A stretch of 64,000 nt of DNA, taken from the NCBI GenBank assembly GCA_029237695.1, contig CM055277.1, positions 37,482,242 to 37,546,241 of the forward strand, written 5' to 3'. Both the position numbers and the translations under genes were made by a program. Under the pieces are notes generated by a model, which did no database searches, was not told the DNA's origin, and saw only the letters and a list, made by a program, of their open reading frames with translations. The DNA comes from Conchocele bisecta. Lineage: Eukaryota; Mollusca; Bivalvia; Lucinida; Thyasiridae. Positions 12,100 to 23,448 of this stretch are shown here, piece after piece. Position 1 is the first letter of the stretch. Each line of letters begins with the position of its first letter.

Positions 12100-13250
12100 G
12101 AGAATCTATAGCATTTAGGCCCTGGGCGTACCGGCACAAAATAGGGTTTTTAGTACCATCTCTGCGCACCAAAGATTTGTGTTACCAATGTGACTAAACA
12201 TATAATACTCTATATATCCCACATGATAGACCTCCAGAAGTAGTAGTTTAAGCCTAATAATTTGCATAAACAAGATGGCCGCCAATGAAAAAGTACTTTA
12301 CGACATGTAGGGAAATATCATCTTGTGGAAGCAGTTTTAAAAGCACAAATACCGATCAACTTCAGGCATTTAATACTTCATAGACGACTAAATGTTTATC
12401 AATCCATTTTATTAGGAATAATTATGATGCACAGAAACCAACATGGCCGCCCTTTTACACAAATTCTATGAATTATTTCAAGAAACAGGCATGCACGAGC
12501 AATTACCGGTAAGTGTTGACACCACAAACATATATGAAACTAATATAGTCCCAAGGTGTTGAGCATATTAGTATTAATAATATGCAACAAAAACATAACA
12601 TTTGTGATATAAAGGTGTTATATTGCATATACAATATGTCCGACCTTATGAAATGCATATCCAGTTTCTGGGATATTTATATGCAACATCGTTGTTTCAG
12701 CAGTCACAGAATGGTTAATGCAAACATAATTCTGAAATGTGATAACTGACATATTATACAATGCTTAAAACCAATTTCACAATAAAAAGAAAAATGTGTA
12801 AATCCAAAATGGCCGCCATTATATACTTTCGTAAACTATACATGTACTTATAACTTTGATATCAATGTCGGTACCACATATCCCTTCAAAACTGCAATGA
12901 TCACACACATTTTATACACATTAGTTGATCTACAGCTTACTAAAAGCATGAAAAGGAACATACACATATTAATTTGCATATGTAAGATATCTTATCACTA
13001 CTGTAAAATTGGAACAGCAATTTTCTGGAATTCAGACCTATTCACGTATTACAAAAAACATATCAGACTAGAGCATACCGATCAGCTTCACCGATTAAAC
13101 CATCACTGTATCCATTGGTATGCCCCAAAAGGTTTATCAATACTCACTTGAGGCAAATATTATTTGCATACTATCAAAATGGCCGCCATTTCGTACAATA
13201 TGTGTAGCAATAAAACAAAATCACCATACCCATTATATTAGTAGCGGATG
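12100..13250. repeat. Diverged repeats with recurring ATGGCCGCC
   Basis: A 1.1-kb AT-rich stretch in which AAGATGGCCGCCA, ACATGGCCGCCC, AAAATGGCCGCCATT and AAAATGGCCGCCATTT occur near 12264, 12440, 12809 and 13178. The surrounding words (TTTGATATCAAT, ATCAGACTAGAG and similar) are only loosely alike, so this is an old degenerate array at best. Confidence 0.4.
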
Positions 13251-13253
13251 AAT

Positions 13254-13530
13254 AACAAGAGTTGTCAGAAGACAACGAAGCTCGCCTGTTGGCAGCCTTC
13301 ACTCAAACTTGGCATAGTTGTATAAAAAACATGAATATGATATAACTTGAGCTTGGGTTAAGGGGTGTGCGGTGGACCTTGACATTGGGGTCAGTGGTGG
13401 AAGGTGGGTCGTGGATTTGCTATAGCATGATATAGCATATTAAGATGAATGCATGTATGAAATATCAATGCGCTCCCTGAAAACAGAAGATATACACAAT
13501 TTAACCCAACGTTAAAGCCCAACAATCGGT
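13254..13530 (+). mobile_element. Second copy of the 6287 AACAAGAG element, truncated
   Basis: About 260 bp are roughly 98% identical to 6287-6545 by eye, including the starting palindrome. It stops after CCCAACGTTAA and runs into the target site of a truncated SINE. Confidence 0.8.
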
Positions 13531-13542
13531 GCCCTGGTACAG

Positions 13543-13590
13543 TGAGTGAGTGAGTGAATAGGGTTTAACGTCCGCTTTTCTGACATAGAG
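13543..13590 (-). mobile_element. 48-bp 5'-truncated SINE end with 12-bp target duplication
   Basis: The insert is only the SINE 3' end: on the minus strand GCGGACGTTAAACCC followed by a TCAC tail. GCCCTGGTACAG is duplicated at 13531-13542 and 13591-13602. The GACGTTAAAC core is shared with the SINE at 3571, and the exact duplication defines both borders. Confidence 0.85.
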
Positions 13591-13602
13591 GCCCTGGTAC
13601 AG

Positions 13603-15100
13603 AATTTAGTAGGAGGGGCATATCCAATTACTGATAGCGTCCCTAGCCTGTCAGTTATACACTGGCTTTATAAATAGAATACATAAACAGCAGCACATGT
13701 TTGTCTTCTGCTCTCAATGTAGAACAGTGAGGGGGCTGCTGGATAGCCAGTGTAGGTGTTTCTGTACTGACCAGTATCTAGATATATGGTATGTAGGTTT
13801 GTTATCAAACTTGTGGTCCCATAAAACACAAAAATGATACAGTGTATACCAGTCCCTCTAATAGTATCTGTATGTTTTATTTGTGCAGGAAAATGATTGA
13901 GAATTTCCTAAAAGTGTTAAAACTTATATAGTATTTTGCTGCTAACTATTTCAAAGCAAAGAGTATGTTGATGTTATTATATAAATTATTAAAATAGAAA
14001 GAAGTAAAATTGAATGAAACACCTTTCCATGTGTCACACAATAACAAAATGGGGCTTATTGAGTGTTTGATCAGTTTAACTCACAATCAGATAGCACATG
14101 ACTATAGCATGCAGTTTACATCATTAATTAGAGCCACCATGAATGACCACCAAACTTAACAGTGTAGATCCTGATGAGGCTGCCAGGATGCACCAGCTGT
14201 GTGTCATGTACATATAGTGAAACCTATATTGTACTTCTGGACCTGAACAAGGTTCCTATCTCCGATGTATTTTGTAAGTACATGTAGTAACCAATATATA
14301 AGAATATGTGGTTGTAATAAGTCGGTATTTGATAAAAATGTGTAACTGTGTCATGTCATTCCACAGATAACCCCATCCCAGTTAGACTGCATTACTGCAG
14401 ATATAATATATGCAGACAGCTAATTAGAGACCAGTGTTGAAATAGCCATACTGGTATGTGTTAGGATACAGGAAATAAGGCTGCTAGCAAACTTGAATTC
14501 ATGTAGTCATGTAAATTCCAGATCAGACTGCACATACATGCTGTTTTGTGAGTGTGCATACTAACCCGAGTATATGCTGTTGATAATTAGTATATACTGC
14601 ATTTTCACAGCCACTGTATCCAGTTTCTAGGCGACATATTTCTCTTGCTGGTCTATTAAACCATGGTTTTGTTTTATTCACCTTGTTATGTGTATACCAA
14701 ACACATATTTAATTTGATATTACTGTCCAAAATCAAAGTTGTGCAGCTGGCACACTGTCTGATGTTGACCTTACAGGCAGTTATAGCTGTTAGCGTTATC
14801 ACTAAACACATGGGGTTGTTTACAATGTCGGGCCATGAACTCAGCTCTATGAATGAATTACATACATAACAGCTACGCTCCGCCCAGCAAGTTTGAATCA
14901 GTTGTCAGTTGAGTACATTGTGTTACTTCAAAAGCACATTTACATTTGTTTTCTTAAATCCAATTTTTTCTAAACCTTTCATAGTTGTATTATCTATGTC
15001 TGTGTGAAATAGTGTACTTATTTGTTCAGTGGTATTTCTAAAATATCTGAATATGTGTCCCTGAAGTGAAGCATGCATAACATGCATGACCCATGGAATG
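13603..15100. other. 1.5 kb of intron without a recognised feature
   Basis: AT-rich intronic sequence. Around 14048-14200 are scattered words of the GATCAGGATCTGCACTG MITE family (GGGGCTTATTGAGTG, GTGTAGATCCTGATGAG) with no intact end. The 68-residue open frame at 14663-14869 has no recognisable domain and I do not call it a gene. Confidence 0.55.
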
Positions 15101-16053
15101 TGCTACGTTTGTGACCTTGACCTTGGGGAAAGGGGTGGGTGGGTGGCTCATGGATTTGCTGTAGCACAATGGAGGATCATCAGATGAATGCATGTACGAA
15201 ATATCAAAGCATTCCCTGTAAAGAAACAGAAAATACACAACATTTACCCCAACGTTAAACGTTAAGTTTATGAACGTGCTAAGTTTGTGACCTTGACCTT
15301 AGGGTAAGGGTTGGGTGGTGGGTCGTGGATTTGCTACAGCATAATAGAGGGTCATCTGAGGAATGCATGTATGACATATCAAGGCGTTCCATGTAAGGAA
15401 ACAGATGTTATAAAACATTTACCCCAACATTAAGTTTATGAATGTGCTAAGTTTGTGACCTTGACCTTGGAGTAAGGGGTGGGCGATGATCATGGATTTG
15501 CTATAGCACGATAGAGTATCATCAGATGAATGAATGTATGAAATATCAAGGCGTTCCATGAAAGGAAACAGATGTTATAAGACATTTACCCCAACGTTAA
15601 ATGTATGAATGTCATTATGTGATAAGTTTGTGACCTTGACCTTGGGGAAAGGGGTGAGAGGTAGGTCATGGATTTTATATAGCATGATAGAGTATCATCA
15701 GATGAATGCATGTATGAAATATGAAGGTGTTCCCTGTAAATAAACAGAAGTTACACAACATTACCCCAACGTTAAACGTTAAGCTAATGAACATGCTGAG
15801 TTTGTGACCTTGACCTTGGGGTAAGGTTTAGGTGGTGGGTCATGGATTAGCTACAGCATGATAGAGGGTCATCTGAGGAATGCATGTATGAAATATCAAG
15901 GCGTTCCATGAAAGGAAACAGATGTTATAAGACATTTATCCCAACGTTAAGTTTATGAATGTGCTAAGTTTGTGACCTTGACCTTGGGTTGGGTGGTGGG
16001 TCATGGATTTGCTACAGCATGATAGAGTTTCATCTGAGGAATGCATGTATGAA
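15101..16053 (+). repeat. Tandem array of about 170-bp GACCTTGACCTT units
   Basis: Five to six units each read AAGTTTGTGACCTTGACCTT, a GGGTGGTGGGTCATGGATTT segment, GCATGATAGAG-ATCATC, GAATGCATGTATGAAATATC and AGGCGTTCC..GAAACAGA. They are the same unit type as in 6287-7200. The last unit is cut by the next element at 16054. Confidence 0.85.
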
Positions 16054-17680
16054 ACTAGATTGGTCAGTAAGCGAGGCTTACGGAATACCCCCCGTGTGGG
16101 CCCAGGTACCCCTAAAATATGTAAAAATTTCCAAGCGTGTGGGCTTGTGACCTTGACTCTGGGCTTAGCGGGAGCGGCATGAACGTGAATTTGTCACAGG
16201 GTGGTAGGGGTCCATTGGAGCAATGCGTGTGTGAAATTTGAAGCAGATCCGAGCAAGGAAATAGAAGTTATAACCGATTTCTCTGATGACTAAGTATGTG
16301 AGCTTGACCTCGAGATCAGCGGGAATTTGTCACAGCATGATAGTAGAGCCTGAGAGGAATGCATGCATGAAATATTAAGAATTTTCGATGAAAGAAAAAG
16401 AAGTTATAACATATTTCTCTGATGTTAAGTTTTGTAAAGAGACTAAGTATGTGACCTTGACCTTGGGATCAGCGGGGGTTGGACGGTCGTGGATTTGGCA
16501 CAGCATGGTAGTAGAGCCTTAGAGGAATGCATGTGTGAAATATTAAGCATTTTAGATGAAGGAAATAGAAGTTATAACAATATTTCTCTGATGTTAAGTT
16601 TTGTAAAGAGACTAAATATTTGACCTTGACCTTGGGATCAGCGGGGGTTGGACGGTCGTGGATTTGTCACAGCATGGTAGTAGAGCCTTACAGAAATGCA
16701 TGTGTGAAATATTAAGCATTTTATATGAAGGAAATAGAAGTTAAAACAATATTTCTCTGATGTTAAGTTTGGTGAAGAGACTAAGTATTTGACCTTGACC
16801 TTGGGAGCAGCGGGGGTTGGACGGTCGTGGATTTGGCACAGCATGGTAGTAGAGCCTTACAGGAATGCATGTGTGAAATACTGAGCATTTTAGATGAGAA
16901 GTTATAACAATATTTCTCTGATGTTAAGTTTTGTAAAGAGACTAAGTATTTGACCTTGGGATCAGCGGGGGTTGGATGGTCATGGATTTGGCACAGCATG
17001 GTAATAGAGCCTTACAGGAACGCATGTGTGAAATATTAAGCATTTTAGATGAAGGAAATAGAAGTTATAACAATATTTCTCTGAAGTTAAGTTTTGTAAA
17101 GAGGCTCAGTATTTGACCTTGACCTTGGGAGCAGCGGGGATTGGACGGTCGTGGATTTGGCACAGCATGGTAGTAGAACCTTACAGGAATGCATGTGTGA
17201 AATATTTAGCATTTTAGATGAAGGAAATAGAAGTTATAACAATATTTCTCTGATGTTAAGTTTTGTACAGAGACTAAGTATTTGACCTTGACCTTGGGAT
17301 CAGCGGGGGTTGGACAGTCGTGGATTTGGCACAGCATGGTAGTAGAGCCTTACAGGAATGCATGTGTGAAATATTAAGCATCTTAGAAGAAGGAAATAGA
17401 AGTTATAACAATATTTCTCTGATGTTAAGTTTTGTAAAGAGACCAAGTATTTGACCTTGACCTTGGGGAGCAGCGGAGGTTGGACGGTCGTGGATTTGGC
17501 ACAGCATGGTAGTAGAGCCTTACAGGAATGCATGTGTGAAATATTGAGCATTTTAGATGAAGGAAATAGAAGTTATAACAATATTTCTCTGATGTTAAGT
17601 TTACGGACGGACGGACGGACGGACGGACGGACAAACTGACTCCAGTATACCCCCCACAACTCGTTGCGGGGGGTATAATA
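16054..17680 (+). mobile_element. Hairpin-ended element with seven-unit internal array
   Basis: The element starts ACTAGATTGGTCAGTAAGCG and continues with AATACCCCCCGTGTGGGCCC. Inside are about seven tandem units of roughly 170 bp containing TTTGACCTTGACCTTGGGAT, CAGCGGGGGTTGGACGGTCG and TGTTAAGTTTTGTAAAGAGA. It ends in a GGACGGACGGAC run (17604-17631) and the strong hairpin TATACCCCCC-loop-GGGGGGTATA with loop ACAACTCGTTGC, then ATA. The layout matches bivalve pearl/CvA-like Helitron relatives as I remember them; classification is inference. Confidence 0.75.
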
Positions 17681-18603
17681 ACTAGATTGGTCAGTAAGCG
17701 AGGCTTACAGAATACCCCCCGCGTGGGCCCAGGTACCCCTAAATATGTAAAATTCTCTAAGTGTGTGGGCTTGTGACCTTGACTTTGGGCTTAGCGGGGT
17801 TCACAAACGTGAATGTGAAGCAGATCCAAGCAAGGAAATAGAAGTTATAACCGATTTCTCTGATGTTAAGTTTTGTAAAGAGACTAAGTATGTGATCTTG
17901 ACCTTGGGATCAGCGGGGATATGTCACAGTATGATAGTAGAGCCTTAGAGGAATGCATGCATGAAATATTAAGCATTTTAGATGAACTTATAACATATTT
18001 CTCTGATGTTAAGTTTTGTAAATAGACTATGTATTTGACCTTGACCTTGGGATCAGCGGGGGTTGGACGGTCATGGATTTGGCACAGCATGGTATTAGAG
18101 CCATACAGGAATGCATGTGTGAAATATTAAGCATTTTAGATGAAGGAAATAGAAGTTATAACAATATTTCTCTATGTTAAGTTTTGTAAAGAGACTAAGT
18201 ATTTGACCTTGACCATGGGATCAGCGGGGGTTGGACAGTCGTGGATTTGACACAGCATGGTAGTAGAGCCTTACAGGAATGCATGCGTGAAATATTAAAC
18301 ACTTTAGATGAAAGAAATAGAAGTTATAACAATATTTCTCTGATGTTAAGTTTTGTAAAGAGACCAAGTATTTGACCTTGACCATGGGATCAGCGGGGGT
18401 TGGACGGTCGTGGATTTGGCACAGCATGGTAGTAGAGCCTTACAGGAATGCATGTGTGAAATATTAAACATTTTAGATGAAGGAAATAGAAGTTATAACA
18501 ATATTTCTCTGATGTTAAGTTTACGGACGCACGGACGCACGGACGGACGGACAACCTGACACCAGTATACCCCCCCCACAACTCGTTGCGAGGGGTATAA
18601 TTA
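17681..18603 (+). mobile_element. Second, shorter copy of the 16054 element, inserted head to tail
   Basis: It begins with the same ACTAGATTGGTCAGTAAGCG immediately after the hairpin of the previous copy, has four internal units instead of seven, a CGGACGCACGGACGGACGGA run, and ends in the same hairpin with the ACAACTCGTTGC loop. Head-to-tail abutment without spacer is notable. Confidence 0.78.
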
Positions 18604-19080
18604 CCTGTAAGTGGTCAGTGGTCAGTTGCACATGCTAGCACATGCACAGGTGAATAGTCTGTATATAGCACTTACGAGCTTATGCTACTAGACAAAAATT
18701 GAAAAAGAATTTGAAAAAAAATGGAAAAAAAAGTTTAAAAATAATAATGCTTGCTACTGGAGTCCAGAATTTTTTTTTAATAGTCCTATATTTATCTACA
18801 TATATCTGCACAGGTCCACATAATGCCACAATATTTTCAACACAGTCTACGGAAATGTATTATCCAATGTAGTAATTTACCTGTATAAATTACCTGTGGT
18901 CAAGAGTGGTCAAGACTGGACATTTGCACATGCTAGCACATGCACAGGTGAATGGTTCTCCCAGTCTCTATTGTTCTCTCTACAGGTAAGGTGTACAGAG
19001 CACACGAGAAAACGGGTCTTCATGTATTATTGTCCAGTTTGTAGAGTGTGCAAAACAAAAAAGGGAGATAACTCAAAAAT
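18604..19080. repeat. Two copies of a CACATGCTAGCACATGCACAG segment
   Basis: Near 18605 and 18880 the sequence repeats TTACCTGT..GTGGTCA and TTGCACATGCTAGCACATGC followed by ACAGGTGAAT. Poly-A and poly-T tracts lie between. No gene was seen. Confidence 0.6.
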
Positions 19081-19742
19081 TAGCTAAGCAAGAGTTGTCA
19101 TTCTTGTGCGCGATACATCTCCGGGTCGTGGTCTATGCATGTGTGAAGTTTCATGAAAATATTCCAAAGGGTGGTCGAGTTATGCTCCGGACAGGAAATT
19201 AGTGCGCGAAAACAAAAAAGGGAGATAACTAAAAAATTAGCTATGCAAGAGTTGTCATTCTTGTGCACGACACACCTTCGGTTCGTGGTCTAATTGAATG
19301 TGTGAAGTTTCATAAAAATATTCCAAAGGGTGGTCGAGTTATGGTCAATCAGTGCGTGAAACAAAAAAGGGAGATAACTAAAAAATTAGCTATGCAAGAG
19401 TTGTCATTCTTGTGCGCGACACACCTTCGGGTCGTGGTCTATGCATGTGTGAAGTTTCATGAAAATATTCCAAAGGGTGGTCGAGTTATGCTCCGGACAC
19501 GAAATCAGTGCGCGAAACAAAAAAAGGGAGATAACTCAAAAATTAGCTATGCAAGAGTTGTCATTCTTGTACGCGACACACCTTCGAGTCGTGGTCTATG
19601 CATGTGTGAAGTTTCATGAAAATATTCCAAAGGGTGTTCGAGATATGCTCCGGACAAGAAGTGTCTGCGGCGGACACGGACGCGGACGCGGCCCGCTGTC
19701 AAATCCATAGTATCCCCAGACGGAGTCCGGGGGATACAATTA
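19081..19742 (+). mobile_element. Hairpin-ended element with four to five 145-bp units
   Basis: Tandem units contain AAGGGAGATAACT-AAAAATTA, GCAAGAGTTGTCATTCTTGT, GGTCGTGGTCTATGCATGTG and AATATTCCAAAGGGTGGTCG. The array ends in CGGACACGGACGCGGACGCG and the stem GTATCCCC..GGGGGATAC, then AATTA. The same terminus is at 21228-21280. Open frames across the array are repeat artefacts. Confidence 0.75.
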
Positions 19743-20290
19743 AATCAATACTCCAACCACTGAGCGTGGAATGCATGTTTGTGCCACATTCAAAGCTCCT
19801 CGACCACCGCTGTGTGCGTCTTATGTGTTTAACCTGGTGTATTGCGTTAGTTTCTTCTGTACATAGGATCATGTTTCTCGCTTGCGTATCTTGTCATGTA
19901 TTGTCCATAGCATACCATGAACAAAGATAATGAGATATGACAACGAGACATTTATGAAACTGCCACAGAAATAATTTATTCACATGGGTTGTTTATCATT
20001 TCTGAAAATAATACTACTAAGTAGAACTAGGAATATAAACTTTGATCATGAAACATGAAGACTTATAGGCAAAATGAATAATTATGCTGGATAAACCACT
20101 ATGTTGATTTATATGTGTCGCCTAATTTCTCGTTATACAGTATGATGGATGCTGAAGTGTTATAGATAGAATGCATCACCATGCTTTGATTTTCCACACA
20201 CAGCTTGTCACCTTGATGATTCTGTTATTACCAATGTACGGTGATCTATTATGTGTGGTCTCATTTCTGTACATTATCAATATTCTTAAT
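19743..20290. other. Intronic sequence with no recognised feature
   Basis: No repeat array, element end or coding pattern was recognised in this 550-bp stretch. Confidence 0.55.
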
Positions 20291-20295
20291 AAAAC

Positions 20296-20385
20296 AAGCG
20301 GTACAGCGTCTGACTTTGGACAGGCAGAAGATAGAAGTATTATATGTTCAGCTCTAGGTTCGATGCCCCAACCAGGAGGCAGCAA
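20296..20385 (+). repeat. Possible tRNA-like SINE head
   Basis: Spaced like an internal RNA polymerase III promoter are AGCGTCTGAC (A-box-like) and GGTTCGATGCC (good B box, 20357-20367). No clover-leaf could be completed and no target duplication was found, so this is probably a decayed SINE head rather than a tRNA gene. Confidence 0.3.
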
Positions 20386-20556
20386 ATATCGACAGTCCAC
20401 ATTAATACTACTAAAACAAAAACAAAACAATTTTGATTATGATTATAATATAATATCCACCCAGTATGTGCAGCATATCAAGGGGTAAAGCAATCTCCTT
20501 GTCGTCTTTTGTTTATTTTAGTACTTCCACCTATAACATAAACATGATAAAATCAA

Positions 20557-20940
20557 GGTCATGTTAATGGCGGCATGAGTGTGTTTCAAATGCTTATATG
20601 TATCAAGTGTCCAAATATTGAAGCAATCCAGCAAGTAATATTAATGTTATACAATGATGAAGAAATTTGTACAAACTTTTTGACGCAAAAATTGGTTAAG
20701 TGTTTCCGCAAAAAATGTGAAGGTAAAAAAGCTCAGGGTCATGTTAATGGTGGCATGAGTGTGTTCCAAATGCTCACATGTATCAAGTGTCAAAATATTG
20801 AAGCAATCCGTCAAGTAATATTAAAGTTATACCATGATGATGAAGCTTGTACAAACTTTTTGACATTTCAGACGACAACGATGACACGGACGACGGAAAA
20901 AGCGGCGACTATAGTCGTGACTTCTGCTAAAGCAGGCTAA
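20557..20940 (+). mobile_element. Two 180-bp units ending in a CTGCTAAAGCAG hairpin
   Basis: Two tandem units contain AGGTCATGTTAATGG-GGCAT, GTATCAAGTGTC and GAAGCAATCC. The element ends GACGACGG..ACTTCTGCTAAAGCAGGC, the same terminal stem as the element ending at 50687. The 121-residue open frame through it is an artefact of the repeat. Confidence 0.6.
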
Positions 20941-21280
20941 ATTAAAAAATATTTTTTTTGGCATATAACAAGCAAGGTGCATATCTTCGATTTGTGTAGA
21001 AGACATGTGTATAGTTTCAGATCAATTGACAGAACGGTTTCAGAGGAGTTGTGTACACAAACCCTGTACCCTATATAGAATTGTATACAAAAATGTCGAA
21101 AAAATGGCTATGTTAAAAAGGCGATATTTTTGTTAAAAAAATTTTTTTCAGCATAAAAACACTAAGCCACACATCTTCAACATGTGTAAAAGAAGTGTGT
21201 ATAGTTTCAGATCAATTGATTGACGCGGCCCGCTGTCAAATCCATAGTATCCCCCGACGGAGTCCGGGGGATACAATTAC
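20941..21280 (+). mobile_element. Short hairpin-ended element
   Basis: Two diverged units with TGTGTATAGTTTCAGATCAA and a TTTTTGTTAAAAAAATTTTT tract run into GACGCGGCCCGCTGTC and the GTATCCCCC..GGGGGATAC hairpin shared with 19081-19742. Confidence 0.55.
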
Positions 21281-21365
21281 TTCTAAAAAGTGCAGATCCA
21301 GGAACAGCAATTCACTGTCTATAGCAGCCACGCTATTATATCCATGCTATTCCACATTTAATAAA

Positions 21366-21512
21366 TGTTTGGTTCACCATTAATACATATGAACCCCCCC
21401 CCCCCATATCCATGCTATTCCACAATTCAATAAATGTTTGGGCCACCATTAATACATATGAAATCCCCCCCCCCCATATCTATGCCATTCCACATTTCAA
21501 TAAATGTATCAT
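21366..21512. repeat. About 75-bp tandem repeat with C-runs, split by transposons
   Basis: Two to three units read CCATGCTATTCCAC, AATAAATGTTTGG, CCACCATTAATACATATGAA and a run of C. A further unit lies at 25682-25750, so the intervening 4 kb appears to have been inserted into an older array. Confidence 0.75.
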
Positions 21513-21583
21513 CTGAAAATATAATATTTTCGTCAGATTATAAACTATGACAATTGCACATTGAAAAATAAATAAAGAGAATA

Positions 21584-23018
21584 CAGTCGAACGTGTGAAC
21601 AACGACCGGCAAAGGGAAGTGGCCAAAGTGGTCATTGTTGACAGGTGGTCGTTGTTCCAAGGGTCGAACATTTTCCCGGTTTCACAACAAAGTCGGCCAT
21701 GTATTTAGCATTCTATTGTAATCTATATGCATGCATAGAAAACGTCTTGGCTGTATACACTTCCACCTGACGATTCGCTATTGCACGATCGTGGAGTGTA
21801 TCTGCTTTTCATCAATTAAAAATTGCATGAAAATGGCTAAAATTGTCAATTTATTTTGTTTTGTCATCTTGTTGTTAGTGTTCTGAACCCAGCCTCGCTT
21901 TGGAAATTATATACAAAGGGGAGTAATTATCTTCACGATAAGTATATCCCGCGGCTTGCTTTGTGCACCATTTAATAGCTTGTCGTAATTACATGTAAGT
22001 GGTTTAATTCAGCATGACCATTAGTGAAAACCGCGATTTTTTTTGTAACAAAAATGTTTCATTGAATGTGTCAAGTCGAGTAACCCCCACAAGCTAGGTG
22101 TCCAAATCAGGAGAGAACACCAGGCTTATTTGCTTTCTGTCCAATGTATACTATCCTGGTGAAGCCAGAATATTTAAGCAGCCTATGACGAATTGGCAAT
22201 GTCCGCTGACGTAATTACTGATGTTTTTAATTAGAGATTCGCGAGCATTGTAAACCATGGGCAGACTACGCGAATCCACTGCCTGGTCTGGCCGCTAATG
22301 CAATAAGCCGGGATTTGTCAGAGATCGAGACCCAATTCATATAAACACGATTGTCGCGTCACTTTAGACTGGTTCCCGGTCGCTAGGAATAACGCTAGGC
22401 TGCGCATCCGACAGGGTACCAGTCTAGTGTGGACTACGTGACTGATGTCAGCAACCGCGTGTATTGATCTTTGATATGGCCTTGTGCCCCGCGGTGTGAA
22501 ATTTACACTTGACACGCGCGGTGTGTTCGCAGTCTTAGTCTTGTCACTGTAGACGAATCAGCATCGTGTAAACACAGTTTGCCAGCTAATGATGGAGTTT
22601 TATGACTTGCGCGGAATTGAATTATGCCTATTGGGATACACGACACGGAATACATATTTTTCATAGAAAATGTTTAATGTCGCCAAAATGACACCGACCA
22701 TATCAGGCAAGGTAAATGTTTTTGATGACTAATTGGTTACGACCAGTTGCAATTCAGATGATAGCGACCAGATTTTGATGAAAGGAAAATAGCGATTGTG
22801 GTGCTATTTTATTTTTTGCCGACAAAAACATGACATGGTCGCTGTTCACATACAAAAATGCCGTGTGGGAATCAAAATAGCTGGTCGCTGGTCGCAGTTG
22901 GGGGGTGGTCGTTAATCCAAGGTCTTATAAAGAACAAAATTGGACGGGGGGGGTTTTAACTGGCCGTTGTGGACAGGTGGTCGCTATTCACAGGTGGTCG
23001 TTAACACAGGTTCGACTG
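21584..23018. mobile_element. 1.4-kb DNA transposon remnant, CAGTCGAAC ends, TA target duplication
   Basis: Inverted ends CAGTCGAACGTGTGAACAAC and CAGTCGAACCTGTGTTAACG (the latter read on the minus strand) are flanked by TA on both sides. Internal GGTGGTCGTT and GGTGGTCGCT motifs are repeated near both ends. TA duplication with CAG termini fits the Tc1/mariner-pogo group. No transposase frame survives, so it is non-autonomous or decayed. Confidence 0.78.
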
Positions 23019-23448
23019 TAAATAGTAATGTCTGTTAACATTTTAAGGAAACATGGTTATCGCCCCTGATATCAGTGTGAAAACTTACCTCTTATATAAA
23101 ATGTATAATAATGCTAATCAAGACGTGGGGTAATGGTGAATGAATGTTTATTTTGCCAGAAAATGTCTCAGATGATGTCTCTCAGGGGTTGAAAAAATCC
23201 TTTTTTTCCACTCGCCCAACTGGGCGAGTACAAAAAAAAATTACTTGCCCAGGTCAAAAAGTTACTTGCCCAGTTTTTTTTAAAAATAAATTGCTATTTC
23301 CAGTATTTGTAATGTTGCATCTTATTTAAAAAAAAAAAGCTTTTACATATGATCATTACCAAAACGTATGAGACATATTCACTATTATTGTTATTTATAT
23401 TTTAAGTATTAAATGAACATAAACAAACAAATAGCAGCGAATTTGCTC

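Noticed and set aside
14663..14869. 68-residue frame beginning MVLFYSPCYVY
   Set aside because: It has hydrophobic composition only, no homology, and sits in the middle of a HIP1 intron.
20575..20940. 121-residue frame with an internal duplication
   Set aside because: The duplication is the 180-bp unit of a hairpin-ended repeat, and the frame ends in its terminal hairpin.
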